64,000 nt of DNA from contig JAMPIT010000493.1 of the NCBI GenBank assembly GCA_026261815.1, positions 4,977,501-5,041,500 on the forward strand, in the 5' to 3' direction. The position numbers were made by a program, and so were the translations under genes. This stretch comes from Monarcha castaneiventris obscurior (Eukaryota; Chordata; Aves; Passeriformes; Monarchidae). Shown here piece after piece: positions 12,957 through 23,062 of the stretch. Positions within the stretch are counted from its first letter, which is position 1; the number at the start of each line of letters is the position of its first letter. The notes below the pieces were generated by a model that made no database searches, was not told the origin of the DNA, and saw only the letters and a list, made by a program, of their open reading frames with translations.

Positions 12957-13800
12957 GGCCGGGGGGGTTCGGGGTGCCCGGGCCGGGCCGCTCCTGCAGC
13001 ACCGGGGACAGCGCCCGTCCCGCTCAGCACCGCGGGCAGCGCCCTCCCGGCCCGGTTCGGCCCCGCGGAGCCCTCCCGGCCCGGTTCGGCCCCGCAGCGC
13101 CCTCCCGGCCCGGTTCGGCCCCGCAGCGCCCTCCCGGCCCGGTTCGGCCCCGCAGCGCCCTCCCGGCCCGGTTCGGCCCCGCAGAGCCCTCCCGGCCCGG
13201 TTCGGCCCCGCAGAGCCCTCCCGGCCCGGTTCGGCCCCGCGGAGCCCTCCCGGCCCGGTTCGGCCCCGCAGAGCCCTCCCGGCCCGGTTCGGCCCCGCAG
13301 CTCTCTCCCGGCCCGGTTCGGCCCCGCAGCGCCCGCCCGGCGCGGCACAGCCCGGCCCGCTCGGTCACGGCAGGACAGCGGTGCTCCAGTGCCCGGTGCT
13401 CGTCGCCGCCGCTCGCAGGGTTCCCCCGGCCGGAGGAGGCGGCGGGGGAAGAGCGGGGAGAGGCCGGTCCCGCCCGGGGGCGGGGAGGCGCTGGGAGCGT
13501 CCCCCGCTCCGGCACAGCCCGCCGGACTCTCCGCACCACCGCTGCTCCCTCCTCACCTCCCCATCTCTGTCCACCGTGAAAGAGCCCCCGACTTCGCAGA
13601 GCCCGGGGGTCCCTGTCGTCGCAGCCGGGAATCTCTTCCTTTCTTCCCTCCGCTGCGGAAGGCGCCCACGGGGCACGGCCAGCTCTGGCAGAGAGGTTTT
13701 CGGTACCGGCTCCGATCAGCGCCGAGCTGAGAGCACGGAGCCAGGTCCGCTGAGCTGCTCCAGCCCGGATTCACAGCAGGCTCGCTGGCACTTAAGGAGC
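12450..13800 (-). promoter_or_regulatory. RAB37: CpG island promoter of distal RAB37 transcript
   Basis: A very GC- and CpG-rich block surrounds exon 1b (ATG at 12956) and extends about 850 bp upstream on the minus strand. It contains the 29-bp GC minisatellite. Unlike its flanks it lacks AT-rich stretches, and no TATA box is obvious. Its position relative to exon 1b makes it the likely promoter; any divergent plus-strand transcript is unproven. Confidence 0.65.
13037..13340. repeat. 29-bp GC-rich minisatellite, 10 copies
   Basis: The core GGTTCGGCCCCG recurs at 13054, 13083, 13112, 13141, 13170, 13199, 13228, 13257, 13286 and 13315, a strict 29-bp period with few base changes. Because 29 is not a multiple of 3, the array gives similar open frames in several frames of both strands (Ala/Gly/Pro/Arg-rich), and none of these should be taken as protein. 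It lies about 80-385 bp upstream of the distal RAB37 ATG. Confidence 0.97.
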
Positions 13801-16800
13801 CTCATGCCCGCACCGAGGCTGCTCCGGCTGACAGCCCTCCAGGCACCAGCCCACAGAGCCCACGGGCAGGGGTGAAGCACAGAGCTGCGTGGTCACCGGC
13901 GTGTCACCCCAGGCAGGGGCAGCAGCTCCTGCTAGCCAGGACATTTCAGCTTCTTTACCAAACTGGTGCTGAGCCTGGTTTACCCCAACAGGACCCCTTT
14001 GGGATCCCACTGCATTTACAGAGCCCAGTTAGGACCCTGCTTGGAGTGAAAAAAAAAATGTTTTTAGAAACAGGAGGAAGCTGTGCCTAAACCTGAAGGC
14101 GACAGTCAATATTTATTGAGATCCTTTTCTTTATGATTACCTTTAGAGTAATCTGATGTTGTCAATTGCACTGGAAATAAATAAATGTTTACTCAGAAGT
14201 TTATTTAAGAGGGATTCAATTCAGTCTCCAGTTCCCTCCTTCCAGATCAGCAGATGGCCCCAAGCCAGAGGAACAGACCATGTTTCCAAGAGCCATCTGC
14301 ACCCATCCAATTGCTGTTTGACTGTCTGGGCCTGACATTAGTAATTTTATCTGCCCATTATTTCCTCTGCAGAGGTGGTTCTGCTGGGTCAGATGACTGG
14401 GTTTAGAAACAACAGCCAGAAAAAAATTATAAAACCGATAGGGACAGTGGGGTTCACACTTGCCAGAGGCCAAACAGCCCAATCCAACCCAGACCATCCT
14501 GCAGCCGGACCATGGCCTCATGCACTGGAAGACAATCAACAGCACAAAAATAAATGGTGTCATGAGCCCTGGTGTGTGGATCAGAAAATTAATGATTGGT
14601 TCAATATAGTGCACACACCCCACAGCACGCAGGGCCAAGAAGAAGAGAGCAGCAAACCTCAGGGGGACTTCAACAAAGCCAGGGCAACTCTTAAACACAC
14701 CAAGAGCTTGTCAAAACTCCCAAACTTCCATGGATGTCAGCACAATTCTTTGGATATCCCAGTTCTGTCATAGCCCCTTGAGGATAGAGACTTCATGGCA
14801 CCATCCTGAGTGCATGCTCAGCCTTCTCCTGCCCCAGAGTGGGGGTACTGCCTGACCTGAGCTGTCTGCTGGGCTGCAGAGACCCAGATCTGCTGCAGGC
14901 ACTGCACAGCTCTGCCCTGGGCACCCAAACGCGCCAGGTACTCAGACAAACCTCTCCTGGAAGGTGGGAACAAAGAGGAGAGTAAGCCCCCAACAGCCCA
15001 CTGGGTCTGAGGCTCCAGGTCTGCTTATCCTGGGTGGGAACTTCTGGCAGGTCCCTGCTGCAGGTGAAGCTCTGGGGCTCGGAGAGCATTCTCTGACTTT
15101 TTAGCTCCAGCAACATTTGTTAACTATGCTGAATCATAAAGGAGAGCAGGGAGGAGCTGCTGCTGACTGGGAAGAGCCTCACAGAGCCAAGTTGTCCATT
15201 CCCTCTGCAGACACCAGCATTGCACCAGAGACACACTTGGCCCTGCAGGTTTAACCTCACTCAGGAGGAAGACAATTTTCCTGTCTATCATGATATCTCC
15301 AAATGTAATGCAGTCTAATGAGACACCAGAGATTGCTGGCAAAACACGGGCACCAGCACACCCTGGCCCTGCTCCAAGGGCTTTATCCCACTTTATGATG
15401 CTGGAGGACCTAACCCATCACAGATAAGTGATATCAGCAGCTTTATCAGGACCCAGTAGCCCAACACCTGCATCCCTGCCTCCTCTCATGCACCAAGGAA
15501 TGCATTTCCCCACCATCCAGAGCGAGCCACTTGGTCTGCCAGCCTCCCCCAAACCCAGAAGAGGTTTCTGGCAGCCAGTGAGCAGTTCTTAGCACCGAGC
15601 AAGTGCTGACCAGCTGAAATCAATGCAGAGCAATGAAATCAGAGGAAATTACCTGTAAACAGCAGGAGTGATTCCAAATGAACCTGCAATTTAGATCCAT
15701 TGTTCAGTCTGTTTGCTGGTAGACTGTATCTCTGGTAGCTTAATTACTTGTGTATTTGTGCTTGAGAAGTACAGCTCTAACAGTGCAAGATTTAAATCCA
15801 GCACAGGAGTTTCTGCTTCCCTGTCCTCCTGCTTGCTCTCTGCTGCCCAACCCCATTAACTGCTATAGTATCTCCCTGGATTGTCTGTACAACACATTTG
15901 GGGGAAACTGGAGCCTTGCTGGAGTCATTCCTTCCCCATGAGCTAGGAAGGAATCAGAATTTCATCCTCTGAATCCACCGACTACAGATTCTTAATTTCT
16001 TTGCATTAAATAACCCCTGCCTTAGGCCCTTCTGGCTAAGTCCAGCCTCAGGCAGAGCCCGGAGTAAATCCTCCACCACCACAAAGTCAGCAAGTGTTTT
16101 TTGCCACTTTTACTGCCTTTGCTAAATCGGGAGATCTGGGAATGAGCTGGACTTATCTTGGTTATCTGAGATGGCAGCAGAAAGGAGAGATCAGACAGTG
16201 CCTGCTCAATCAGCCAGCACTAAAGGAGCTACATTATTATACTCAGCCTTATCTCCTAAGGACAATTTCACCAAACTTGCTAAATCTGCCCGTGAAGAAC
16301 AGACTGAAACAGCTCGATTATTTTTCAAAGGCCCTAGATTAAATAACAGAATCGGGGATTGGAAATATCATTGACATCCAGAGCAGACAGGACTCTGGAA
16401 AGGCTCAGTTGGGGTGGTGGGTAATACAGTGAGATGAGAACTGGAGAAGATCTGTCCTTGCTGAGCCCTGAACCAAGGAGATGCACGCACTGATTGACTC
16501 AATTGCTGCCTGTCTCAGGAAGGCTTTCAGGCTTTTTCTTAGGACCAACACCAGAGAGTAAGCCCAGATTCATAATCTTGCAGAACCATAGCAAAAGCAG
16601 CGTCTGATGGTGTCGTGCAGTGTCCTCTCGCTGCTGGGCAGGGACTAGGAGCGCCGCCCGGGGCAGGCAGGGGGCAGGGGCTGCAGGGGCGCAGGTACCA
16701 GCTCATCTCACCCCCTGTGCCGTGCCCACATCGCATCACGATGGCGCTGCCGGGGCGCTGACACACTTTGCTCGCTGATGCGGCTCCTCGCTCCAGCCCC

Positions 16801-17237
16801 GCGTGCAGCGCGGACGAAAAGGCAAATTGATGTGCTCCTGTCAGGCTGCATCAGCGGCATTCCTGAGAAGGGTTCCAGCAACGCTTCTTCTCTCACAGAG
16901 AAGCTTTGCCTTGCACTTCCCGGGCCTCTTTCTGCCAAAAGAGAGAGGTCTTGGCTTGCAGGACCCTGCCACAGCCCCCCAGAGATGCTGGTGCAGAGCA
17001 GAGCACTTTCCCCTGCCCTGTGCAGGGGGCTGTGTTCATTCATTCCCCCTGGGCTTCCAGAGCACCTCAGCACCCGTGCCCTGGCTGGAGGGTGTCGGGG
17101 GGGGCTCTCAGCAGGGCACTGCCCACTTTAGGCAGAGTGATTCCTCATCACACTCTGTTGCACTGGTTTGTGCCCGAATTGCTCTACTCCCTTTCTGGTT
17201 TCTCTTTCCAACTGATGCTCACTTTAATTGGGATAAA
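13801..17237. other. Intergenic region between RAB37 and the CD300-like cluster (first part)
   Basis: No exon, RNA gene or clear transposon is recognised. There are AT-rich patches at about 14090-14230 and 15590-15770, and a 250-bp patch near 16100-16370 with three GATA-type motifs. A GC-rich stretch at about 16610-16810 has no gene I can support. Confidence 0.5.
16153..16254. promoter_or_regulatory. Cluster of three GATA motifs (AGATAA on the minus strand)
   Basis: TTATCT, the complement of the WGATAR consensus, occurs at 16153-16158, 16162-16167 and 16249-16254, in an AT-rich patch unlike the GC-rich flanks. It sits between RAB37 and the CD300-like genes, both typically haematopoietic, so it is a candidate enhancer. 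The motif is short and enhancer function is inference. Confidence 0.3.
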
Positions 17238-17243
17238 CGTCAC

Positions 17244-17573
17244 TGTCGCAGTGTCGGACACAAACACGCAGGTTAGCAGCAGGTCAGACCACCAAGCAGA
17301 GTGAAAGGACTCTGCCCACCTTTATTATCACTCTTTTATACCTCTTTTAAAACAATCATACATTGGTAGATGAGGTTAACACCTCTAGAATTTTACAGGA
17401 TAGGAACACAGTCTATCACCTTTCTCCGCCTTGGAGAAAGGAATGATCAACAATCCAGAAGTTCAGAAAACATTCTCAGCTGGTTAGAAAACAAGAGCTA
17501 TGTTTATAGAAAATGCATGAGAACTTCTACTACAAAAGTAAAAACATAGAACACTGTGAAAACCAGGGCGACA
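17244..17573 (-). mobile_element. Solo endogenous retrovirus LTR, 330 bp, minus orientation
   Basis: The element begins TGTCGC and ends GCGACA, a perfect 6-bp terminal inverted repeat starting TG and ending CA. It is flanked by the identical hexamer CGTCAC at 17238-17243 and 17574-17579, a target-site duplication. Read on the minus strand it has a TATA-like TATAAAAG (about 17333-17340) followed shortly by AATAAA (about 17320-17325), the expected U3-R order. No internal gag, pol or env sequence is present, so it is a solo LTR left by recombination. The 6-bp duplication fits class II/alpharetrovirus-like avian ERVs. Confidence 0.9.
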
Positions 17574-17579
17574 CGTCAC

Positions 17580-19361
17580 AGCTCTTCCCACGACAGACTT
17601 CTCTGCCAGCACTCTGGGGTTCCTCGTTCCTGCCTGCTCTCGTCTTGACCTTCCTCTCCAGGAGGATGTTCACACGCTGCTGTTGGTTTGGGGCTGAGGC
17701 GCTGAGCTGGAGCCACCCCCTTTGCAAACCCCTCATTGACAGCCCCCAGTCAGTGCTCTACTCAGCCAGGGCCCCTGCACACAGCAGGTGGGAGGAGAAA
17801 TACCAGAGTAAAACCCCATGTGGGAGTCGCAGTGCTGATGTTGGGTGGCTGTAAATCACTGCTGTATCCTCAGGGGCTGGAAGGAGATCTTCCTTCAGCC
17901 ACTGACAGAGTCAGGAGCTCTCTGGGGTGTAACATGGTCCTGGAGACTGCCGTGATGGGGAGGAAGTGGCCTCAGTCTGTGCTGGGGGTCCCAGCCCCTG
18001 CACTGGACTGGGCAGCTGCTCATCCTGCCCAGGATCCAAACCTGGGAAATAGGGAAACGACACCTCACATCTGATGGTGATGTGACAGTGATGTGATAGT
18101 AATGACACAGCATGGATATGGCTTGAAAAATTCCCCAGCAAAGTAGCTCTTTGAAGAAGTCCTTCTGTCTGCTTTCGGGTAGCTGAGCTGCCCTCGAAAT
18201 CCTCATGCAGCAAATACCTCTGTAGGCACCTTCCCTGTGCACATTCCATCCAGAGCCTCTACCTCCAAGCCACTTCTCCCAATGGTCCTCTCACTCCAAG
18301 GGGAGGGTGGGAAGGATGCACTGTGATTTTCCAGCCAGTGGCAGGGATGCATCCCCAAGGAAGATGAGGTGGCTGGAGTGGGAAGCTTCTCAGCACAAAG
18401 CAGGTTGGCTACCTCCAGCCACTTTTTGAATTTAGATCTTGCTGTTACTTGCAGTGATTTGGCTCACACCGGTCCCCTGGGAAGGAAGGGGTTACTTGGT
18501 GACCCGAAGGAAAACCCGGAGCTTCCTCTTGCCATGGCAAGGCACTGAGAGGGAAGGGCATTCTGGAGGTTTGTGCTTTCTGCTCTTTCCAAGGGGCATA
18601 TTGGAAGAAAGCCATCGACAAGGCAGCTGCCAGGGAAGCGCTTTGCTTTGTGTGTTTGGATTTCTGAAACTTAGTGGAAACATTTAATTCTGGAGAAAAA
18701 CAGAGTTGTCACTCAAAACCCCACAGCTGTGCCAAAAAAACTAGTTTGGGGAGGAAATGAGACACTTCTGCTTGAGAAAACAGACAAAAGCAGCCCAGCT
18801 GAAGCTGGCAGCCCACTGGGGAGCCAGGGAGCAGCAGTGCAGGGGGGTGGGATGGCTGTCCATCTTCCCAGTCCATCAGAGCTGGGAGAGCATCCTGGCA
18901 TCCCAACCAGTCCATCCACAGGGGCTGACCCGCACTCATTCTGTCCCAGTCCCTGTATGCCTGCTCTGGTCTGGCCCCTCTCAAAACTCCCCAAATCCTT
19001 TGGGCTCTGTGCAGGGGAAGGGTCTTTGCTGTCTGCTGGGATGGGCATCACAGTGGAGGAACCTGCTGCATTTTGATGTTTTCCTGGGAACCCAGTGACT
19101 ATTTCAGAGGAAAAGTAAAGTATCTGTCATGGAACACCCCAGGGTGAGTCACGAGCCCTGGGTGAAGGGAAGGAAGTGACTGTCTTAAAAAAAAGGCATC
19201 CAGGGTCTGTGCGTAAGCACTGCCCAAAGAAGTGACAGGAGAAGGAAGCTTGGAAAACTCTTTGGACACCCATGTGCATGTGGGCCTGGCTCTATCCTGA
19301 AGGATTCTTTGTGAAAAACTACGGGGAAAATTCCAAGCTGGGAGCAAGAAGAAGCTGGAAA
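17580..19361. other. Intergenic region upstream of the first CD300-like gene
   Basis: No gene is recognised. Just upstream of the leader exon there are purine-rich ETS/PU.1-like strings (GAGGAA near 19108; AGGAAGTG near 19172), which would suit a myeloid-expressed receptor. No TATA box is clear. This is motif-level evidence only. Confidence 0.35.
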
Positions 19362-21029
19362 ATGAGGATTTTCTTGGTTTGGACCCTTTTCCTTTTGAGA
19401 GCCACGAGCACAGGTCAGGCAAATCCATCTCAGGGGTTCTGGCAGAGCTGGGGAGAGGCTGGGGCCGAGGCAGACCAGGAAGCTCACTGTAGTCATGGCA
19501 AAAGCCCAGCTGATCCCAAACTTTTCCTCTGGCAGTTACAGGGCATAATCTCTGAGATGTGCTTGTTCCCTGCCATGTGAACCCTGGGAATAAGGCTTTT
19601 CACTCTCTTAATAACATACACTCTTGATGGGTGGTCTTTTATAATGACTGGGGACATCTCACCTCACCACTGCTCACCAGCATAGCGGGTGCACAGGCAC
19701 AGCCTCCCTCAGGCTGTACCCCAAGAAACCTTGTGGAGGTACACAAGGGGGATCCTTCATGGTTCCCTGAGGCAATGCCAGGACGGGTTTACAGCACCTC
19801 TCTCTGTCCCCTGCAGGTGGCCAGGCAGTGACAGGCCCCGAGCGGGTGACAGCTGAGCAGGGCAGCTCACTGGCAGTGTCCTGCAGCTACGAGCCACGCT
19901 ACAAGCTCAACTCCAAGTACTGGTGCCGCAAAAACTCCCTCCGGTTCTGCTGGACCTACATCCAAACCAATGGCTCAGAGGTGACAGTGGTGGGGGACAG
20001 GGTGTCCATCAGGGACAACCACACAGCACACACGTTCACGGTGACACTGAGCAGTGTCACACTGGGGGATGCAGGCCGGTACTCCTGCGGCGTGAAGAGG
20101 AAACTGGGCATCAACCGGTGGCACAACACCAAGCTGATGGTCTCTGCAGGTAACACAGGGCTGGGAGCAAAGCTGGCAGTAAACTTCCCCCTTTTTCCTC
20201 TTCCTCCTCCCCAGTGCTCAGGGCATTGCCTGGACGCCTCCATCTCTGCCCCCTGCACCTTCATGGCTGAAGTCTCATGGCAGAGACTGCTGGGCAGGGT
20301 GCAGAATGGGTGGTGTGGGGGTCTCCACTTTGCTCTGATGCTGTTTCCTTTACAGCTGTTTCAACCACAACTGAGGACAGCAATGCGAGCCCATTGACCA
20401 CCAAGCTTCTGTGCCCCAGGGGCTGTGGGGAGCCTCCAGTGTTGTGAGTCAGGGCTTGGGATCCCCTGGCTGAAACCTTCTTTTCCCATGCATGTGTCTC
20501 CCAGCTTTGAGTCCACAAGCAGCATTCTGGGGGCAAGCTGGGCAGCTGGCAGACATACAAGTGCACCAGTCCTTATTCTCACTCCCCAGACCTTACTAAA
20601 GCTCTAGCATAACCTCACTAAAGCTCTAGCATAACCTCCTTTCTCCTACACAGGTCCCAGCCCAGTGTCATCCACATGCTGCTTCTCCTCAGCATCAAGG
20701 TGTCCATGGCAATGGCCGTGGTTTGTGGGGCAGCCTGGATGAGGAGCCGGTGCGGGAGCCGTGACCAGGAAAACCCACAGCACTTGGAGGTGTCTGGCAG
20801 CAGCAGGGCACGGAGCTGCCCAGCCGTCCCAAGCACCTCGGAGCCCCAGGGATGCCCTCCTGGGCCCCCGGCCCCCACCCTGCTGGGGCCGTGCCGCCCG
20901 TCACAGCCGCCCCGTGCCGGGAGGTGCTCGGCTCCGGGTGCTTCTGCCCTTGGAAAGCCTCGGCCCCTCCTGGCAGCCCCTGCGCTGGAGAAGGGAGGGT
21001 TTGGGGTGCAGAGAGCCTGTGTCTGTTGA
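19362..21029 (+). CDS. CD300/CMRF35-like activating-type receptor
   Basis: Model: 19362-19413 (signal peptide MRIFLVWTLFLL...), 19817-20149 (IgV domain), 20356-20443 (short Thr/Ser stalk), 20654-21029 (membrane segment and tail); 282 codons, all GT-AG with matching phases. The IgV domain has the CD300 pattern: B-strand Cys (AVSCSY), KYWC, a further Cys (RFCW), RVSIRDN, FTVTLSSV, and DAGRYSCGV, giving the canonical and the extra CD300 disulphide. The membrane segment (MLLLLSIKVSMAMAVVC) contains a lysine, which in this family pairs with acidic adaptors such as DAP12 or FcR-gamma. The cytoplasmic tail is long, Pro-rich and has no ITIM. It is therefore an activating-type member on leukocytes. 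Orthology to a specific human CD300 gene cannot be assigned. Confidence 0.82.
20595..20638 (+). repeat. 22-bp perfect tandem duplication in CD300-like intron
   Basis: ACTAAAGCTCTAGCATAACC plus TC occurs twice back to back, ending about 15 bp before the acceptor of the membrane-segment exon at 20654. It probably duplicates branch-point-region sequence. Confidence 0.9.
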
Positions 21030-21059
21030 GCTGCAGCTGCCAGCTGAAGACAATTTTGC

Positions 21060-21065
21060 AATAAA
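21060..21065 (+). terminator. Poly(A) signal of activating CD300-like gene
   Basis: AATAAA lies 31 bp after the TGA at 21027-21029, giving a very short 3' UTR, and is followed by T/G-rich sequence (TGTCTGCTTGTCTGTCTGTC). Confidence 0.75.
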
Positions 21066-21959
21066 GGCTGGGTATCCTGCAGGACCATGTCTGCTTGTCT
21101 GTCTGTCCATCTGCTCCTTCTTTCAGCCGCAGCACTGCCCGGGATGCCCGTGGCAGCTGATGCTGATGCACACACGTGTGTGGGGGCATGCTGCGTTGTG
21201 GCTGGGGGGGACCTGGGGTCACAGGGGCCGAGCAGGCACCTGCTCCACCATGGCCCAGCTGAGCTTCCTCACGGGGAGAGGAGCCCCAGGAGCCTCAGCC
21301 CTGGCACCTCTGCCTGATCCACCAAATGCCCAGCTCCAGCTGAGCAAGAGCCAGGGAAGAGTGTCCTTCCACAACTCTGCCCCCCACCCAGCAGCTGCAG
21401 GCGTTGCGGGCACAGGGGGAGGCCTGGAGGGACCTGATCAGAGCATGGGGCTGCTGAGCCACAGAGGGGCTGTGCTGGGAACAGCCTGGGGGCAGGTGCT
21501 GGCAGGAGAAGTGGGTGCTGCCATGCAGCTGCACGGGGAGAAGAGGCTGGGGTTCCCCACTGCACTCCCACGGGAAGGACACGGTGGCCATGCAGGAGCC
21601 CTGGCCAGCCTGGGGGATTGTCTGGGGCTCAGGCGGTCCCTGTGCCGTGCTGAGCTACCACCCCCACTGGGTGCCCTGCCTGTCCAGAGGGACGGGGCAG
21701 TGTGGCAGTGAGAGGCAGGCTGTGTTCTGACATGGGGGCCATGCTGGAGGAAGAAAGGGGAGCCCCTGGGGGAGAGCCCGGGGCACAGTGCACAGCAAGT
21801 GCTCTCAGTGACCAGGAGAAACGGAAACTGTAGTAATCAGGAAACGCCACGATCTTGCTGAATCTCCAGCAGTAACGGAGGTGGTACCAGAGGCAAAAGA
21901 GGAAGCAAAGCCCCAGGGACACCAAATGAAACGAGCAGCAGGGCTGCCCTGATGCACCC

Positions 21960-22780
21960 ATGTGGCTCCCGCTGGTGCTGGCCCCGCCACTGCTGCAATG
22001 TAGGGCTGAGTGGACCGCCGGGGCTGGAGCCCCACACTGGATGCGCCAGAAGGGGAGAGAGGTGTCGGTTCTGAAGCGCTCCTGTGAATCTGTGTGTCTC
22101 CACAGGCTCTGGGGCAGTGACAGGGCCCCGCACGGTGTGGAGAATCGAGCTGCTTCTCCTGGCCAGCACGTACCAGCTCGGCCAGGAGAAGAAGCTGAAA
22201 TTCTGGTGCAAACCGGGTACACTTACTTTTGTTACCTGTGCCGCTTACATCGTCATCACCTCGGCATTGCAGCCCGTGTTGCAGCAGGGCTGGTCCTTCG
22301 TGTGGGACAACGACACATACACCAGGCATTAACCGTGGCCATGGAGCATCTGACCAAGGAGGATGCGGGCACTTTCTGCTGTGGGATGCAAAAGGGATTT
22401 TTCGTGGTACATGAGAGTGCTGATGTTGAGGTGATCATAACCCCAGGTCGATTCCTGCAAGATTTCCCCATAGCAAGAGTGACACCCCCCGTAACACGTA
22501 TGGGGGCCGGGGCCCTGCTGTGGGAGGAGGTTTCACCCTGAGTGTGACAGGGACACGGTGCCCGTCTGGCACCCGCTGCATCCATCCTTCCTCCGCATCT
22601 GCAACCCCGACGCTCTCGCCGGACGCTCCGCAGGGCACCCGCGGCTACTTGCCAGTGCTGGCCGGGCTGCTGGCAGCTGCTGGCGCTGCTGGCCATGAGC
22701 GCGGCCGTGCTCTGGGCCAGCCTGCGGGACCCTGCTGAGCCCCGACCTGGACCCCACGGCCGCGGCCGGTGCCGCTGAGG
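21960..22780 (+). pseudogene. CD300-like pseudogene
   Basis: A broken paralogue sits between two intact CD300-like genes. A 40-nt leader exon (21960-21999, MWLPLVLAPPLLQ) has the same length and phase as that of the next gene. The IgV exon (22106-22446, 341 nt against 339 in the intact neighbour) aligns throughout: AVTGP, YQLGQEKKLKFWC, YIVITS, EDAGTFCCGM. It has lost the B-strand cysteine (Cys to Ser at TYQ), and a one-base deletion near 22327-22331 brings an in-frame stop after WDNDTYTRH. A membrane-segment relic at about 22634-22740 (YLPVLAGLLAA, then in another frame LLALLAMSAAVLWASL) also needs a frame change. No poly(A) signal was identified. Sequencing error could explain one shift but not both plus the lost Cys. 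Confidence 0.82.
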
Positions 22781-23062
22781 CCGGGTTTGCCCCGGTCCCG
22801 ACGGCGCGGGCAGGGGCGGCAGCAGCGGGGCCCCTCCGGGCCCTTCCTGCCTCCCCCGCCGGCTCCAACAAACGCTCCCCTCACCGCCCCTCGCCCTCTC
22901 CCCTCGTCTCTCCGTCGGCCCCCAGTGCCCGGCAGCCCCGGGGGTCCCCGCGCTCCGCCCCAACGGGCGGACGTTGCCGCGGGGGGGGCCCGGGGCGGGC
23001 CGGGCTCCGCAGACAGGAACCGGGAGCGGCAGCGCGCTGAGCCCCGGCGTCCCGGAGCGGCC
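22780..23062 (+). promoter_or_regulatory. GC-rich promoter of inhibitory CD300-like gene
   Basis: A CpG-dense block directly precedes the leader ATG at 23063 (ggcc ATG c), with GC-box-like strings and no TATA box. This is unusual among its neighbours, since the activating gene has no such island. Confidence 0.5.

Noticed and set aside
12461..13875. Long Ala/Pro/Arg-rich reading frames (up to about 370 codons) on both strands
   Set aside because: They are produced by the 29-bp GC minisatellite, which stays open in several frames; no splice fit or family similarity.
16600..17140. GC-rich stretch with moderate open frames as a possible extra gene
   Set aside because: No splice-consistent exon chain, no domain similarity and no clear promoter or poly(A) context.
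17244..17573. A complete endogenous provirus
   Set aside because: Only one LTR is present between the target duplications, with no internal retroviral coding sequence.
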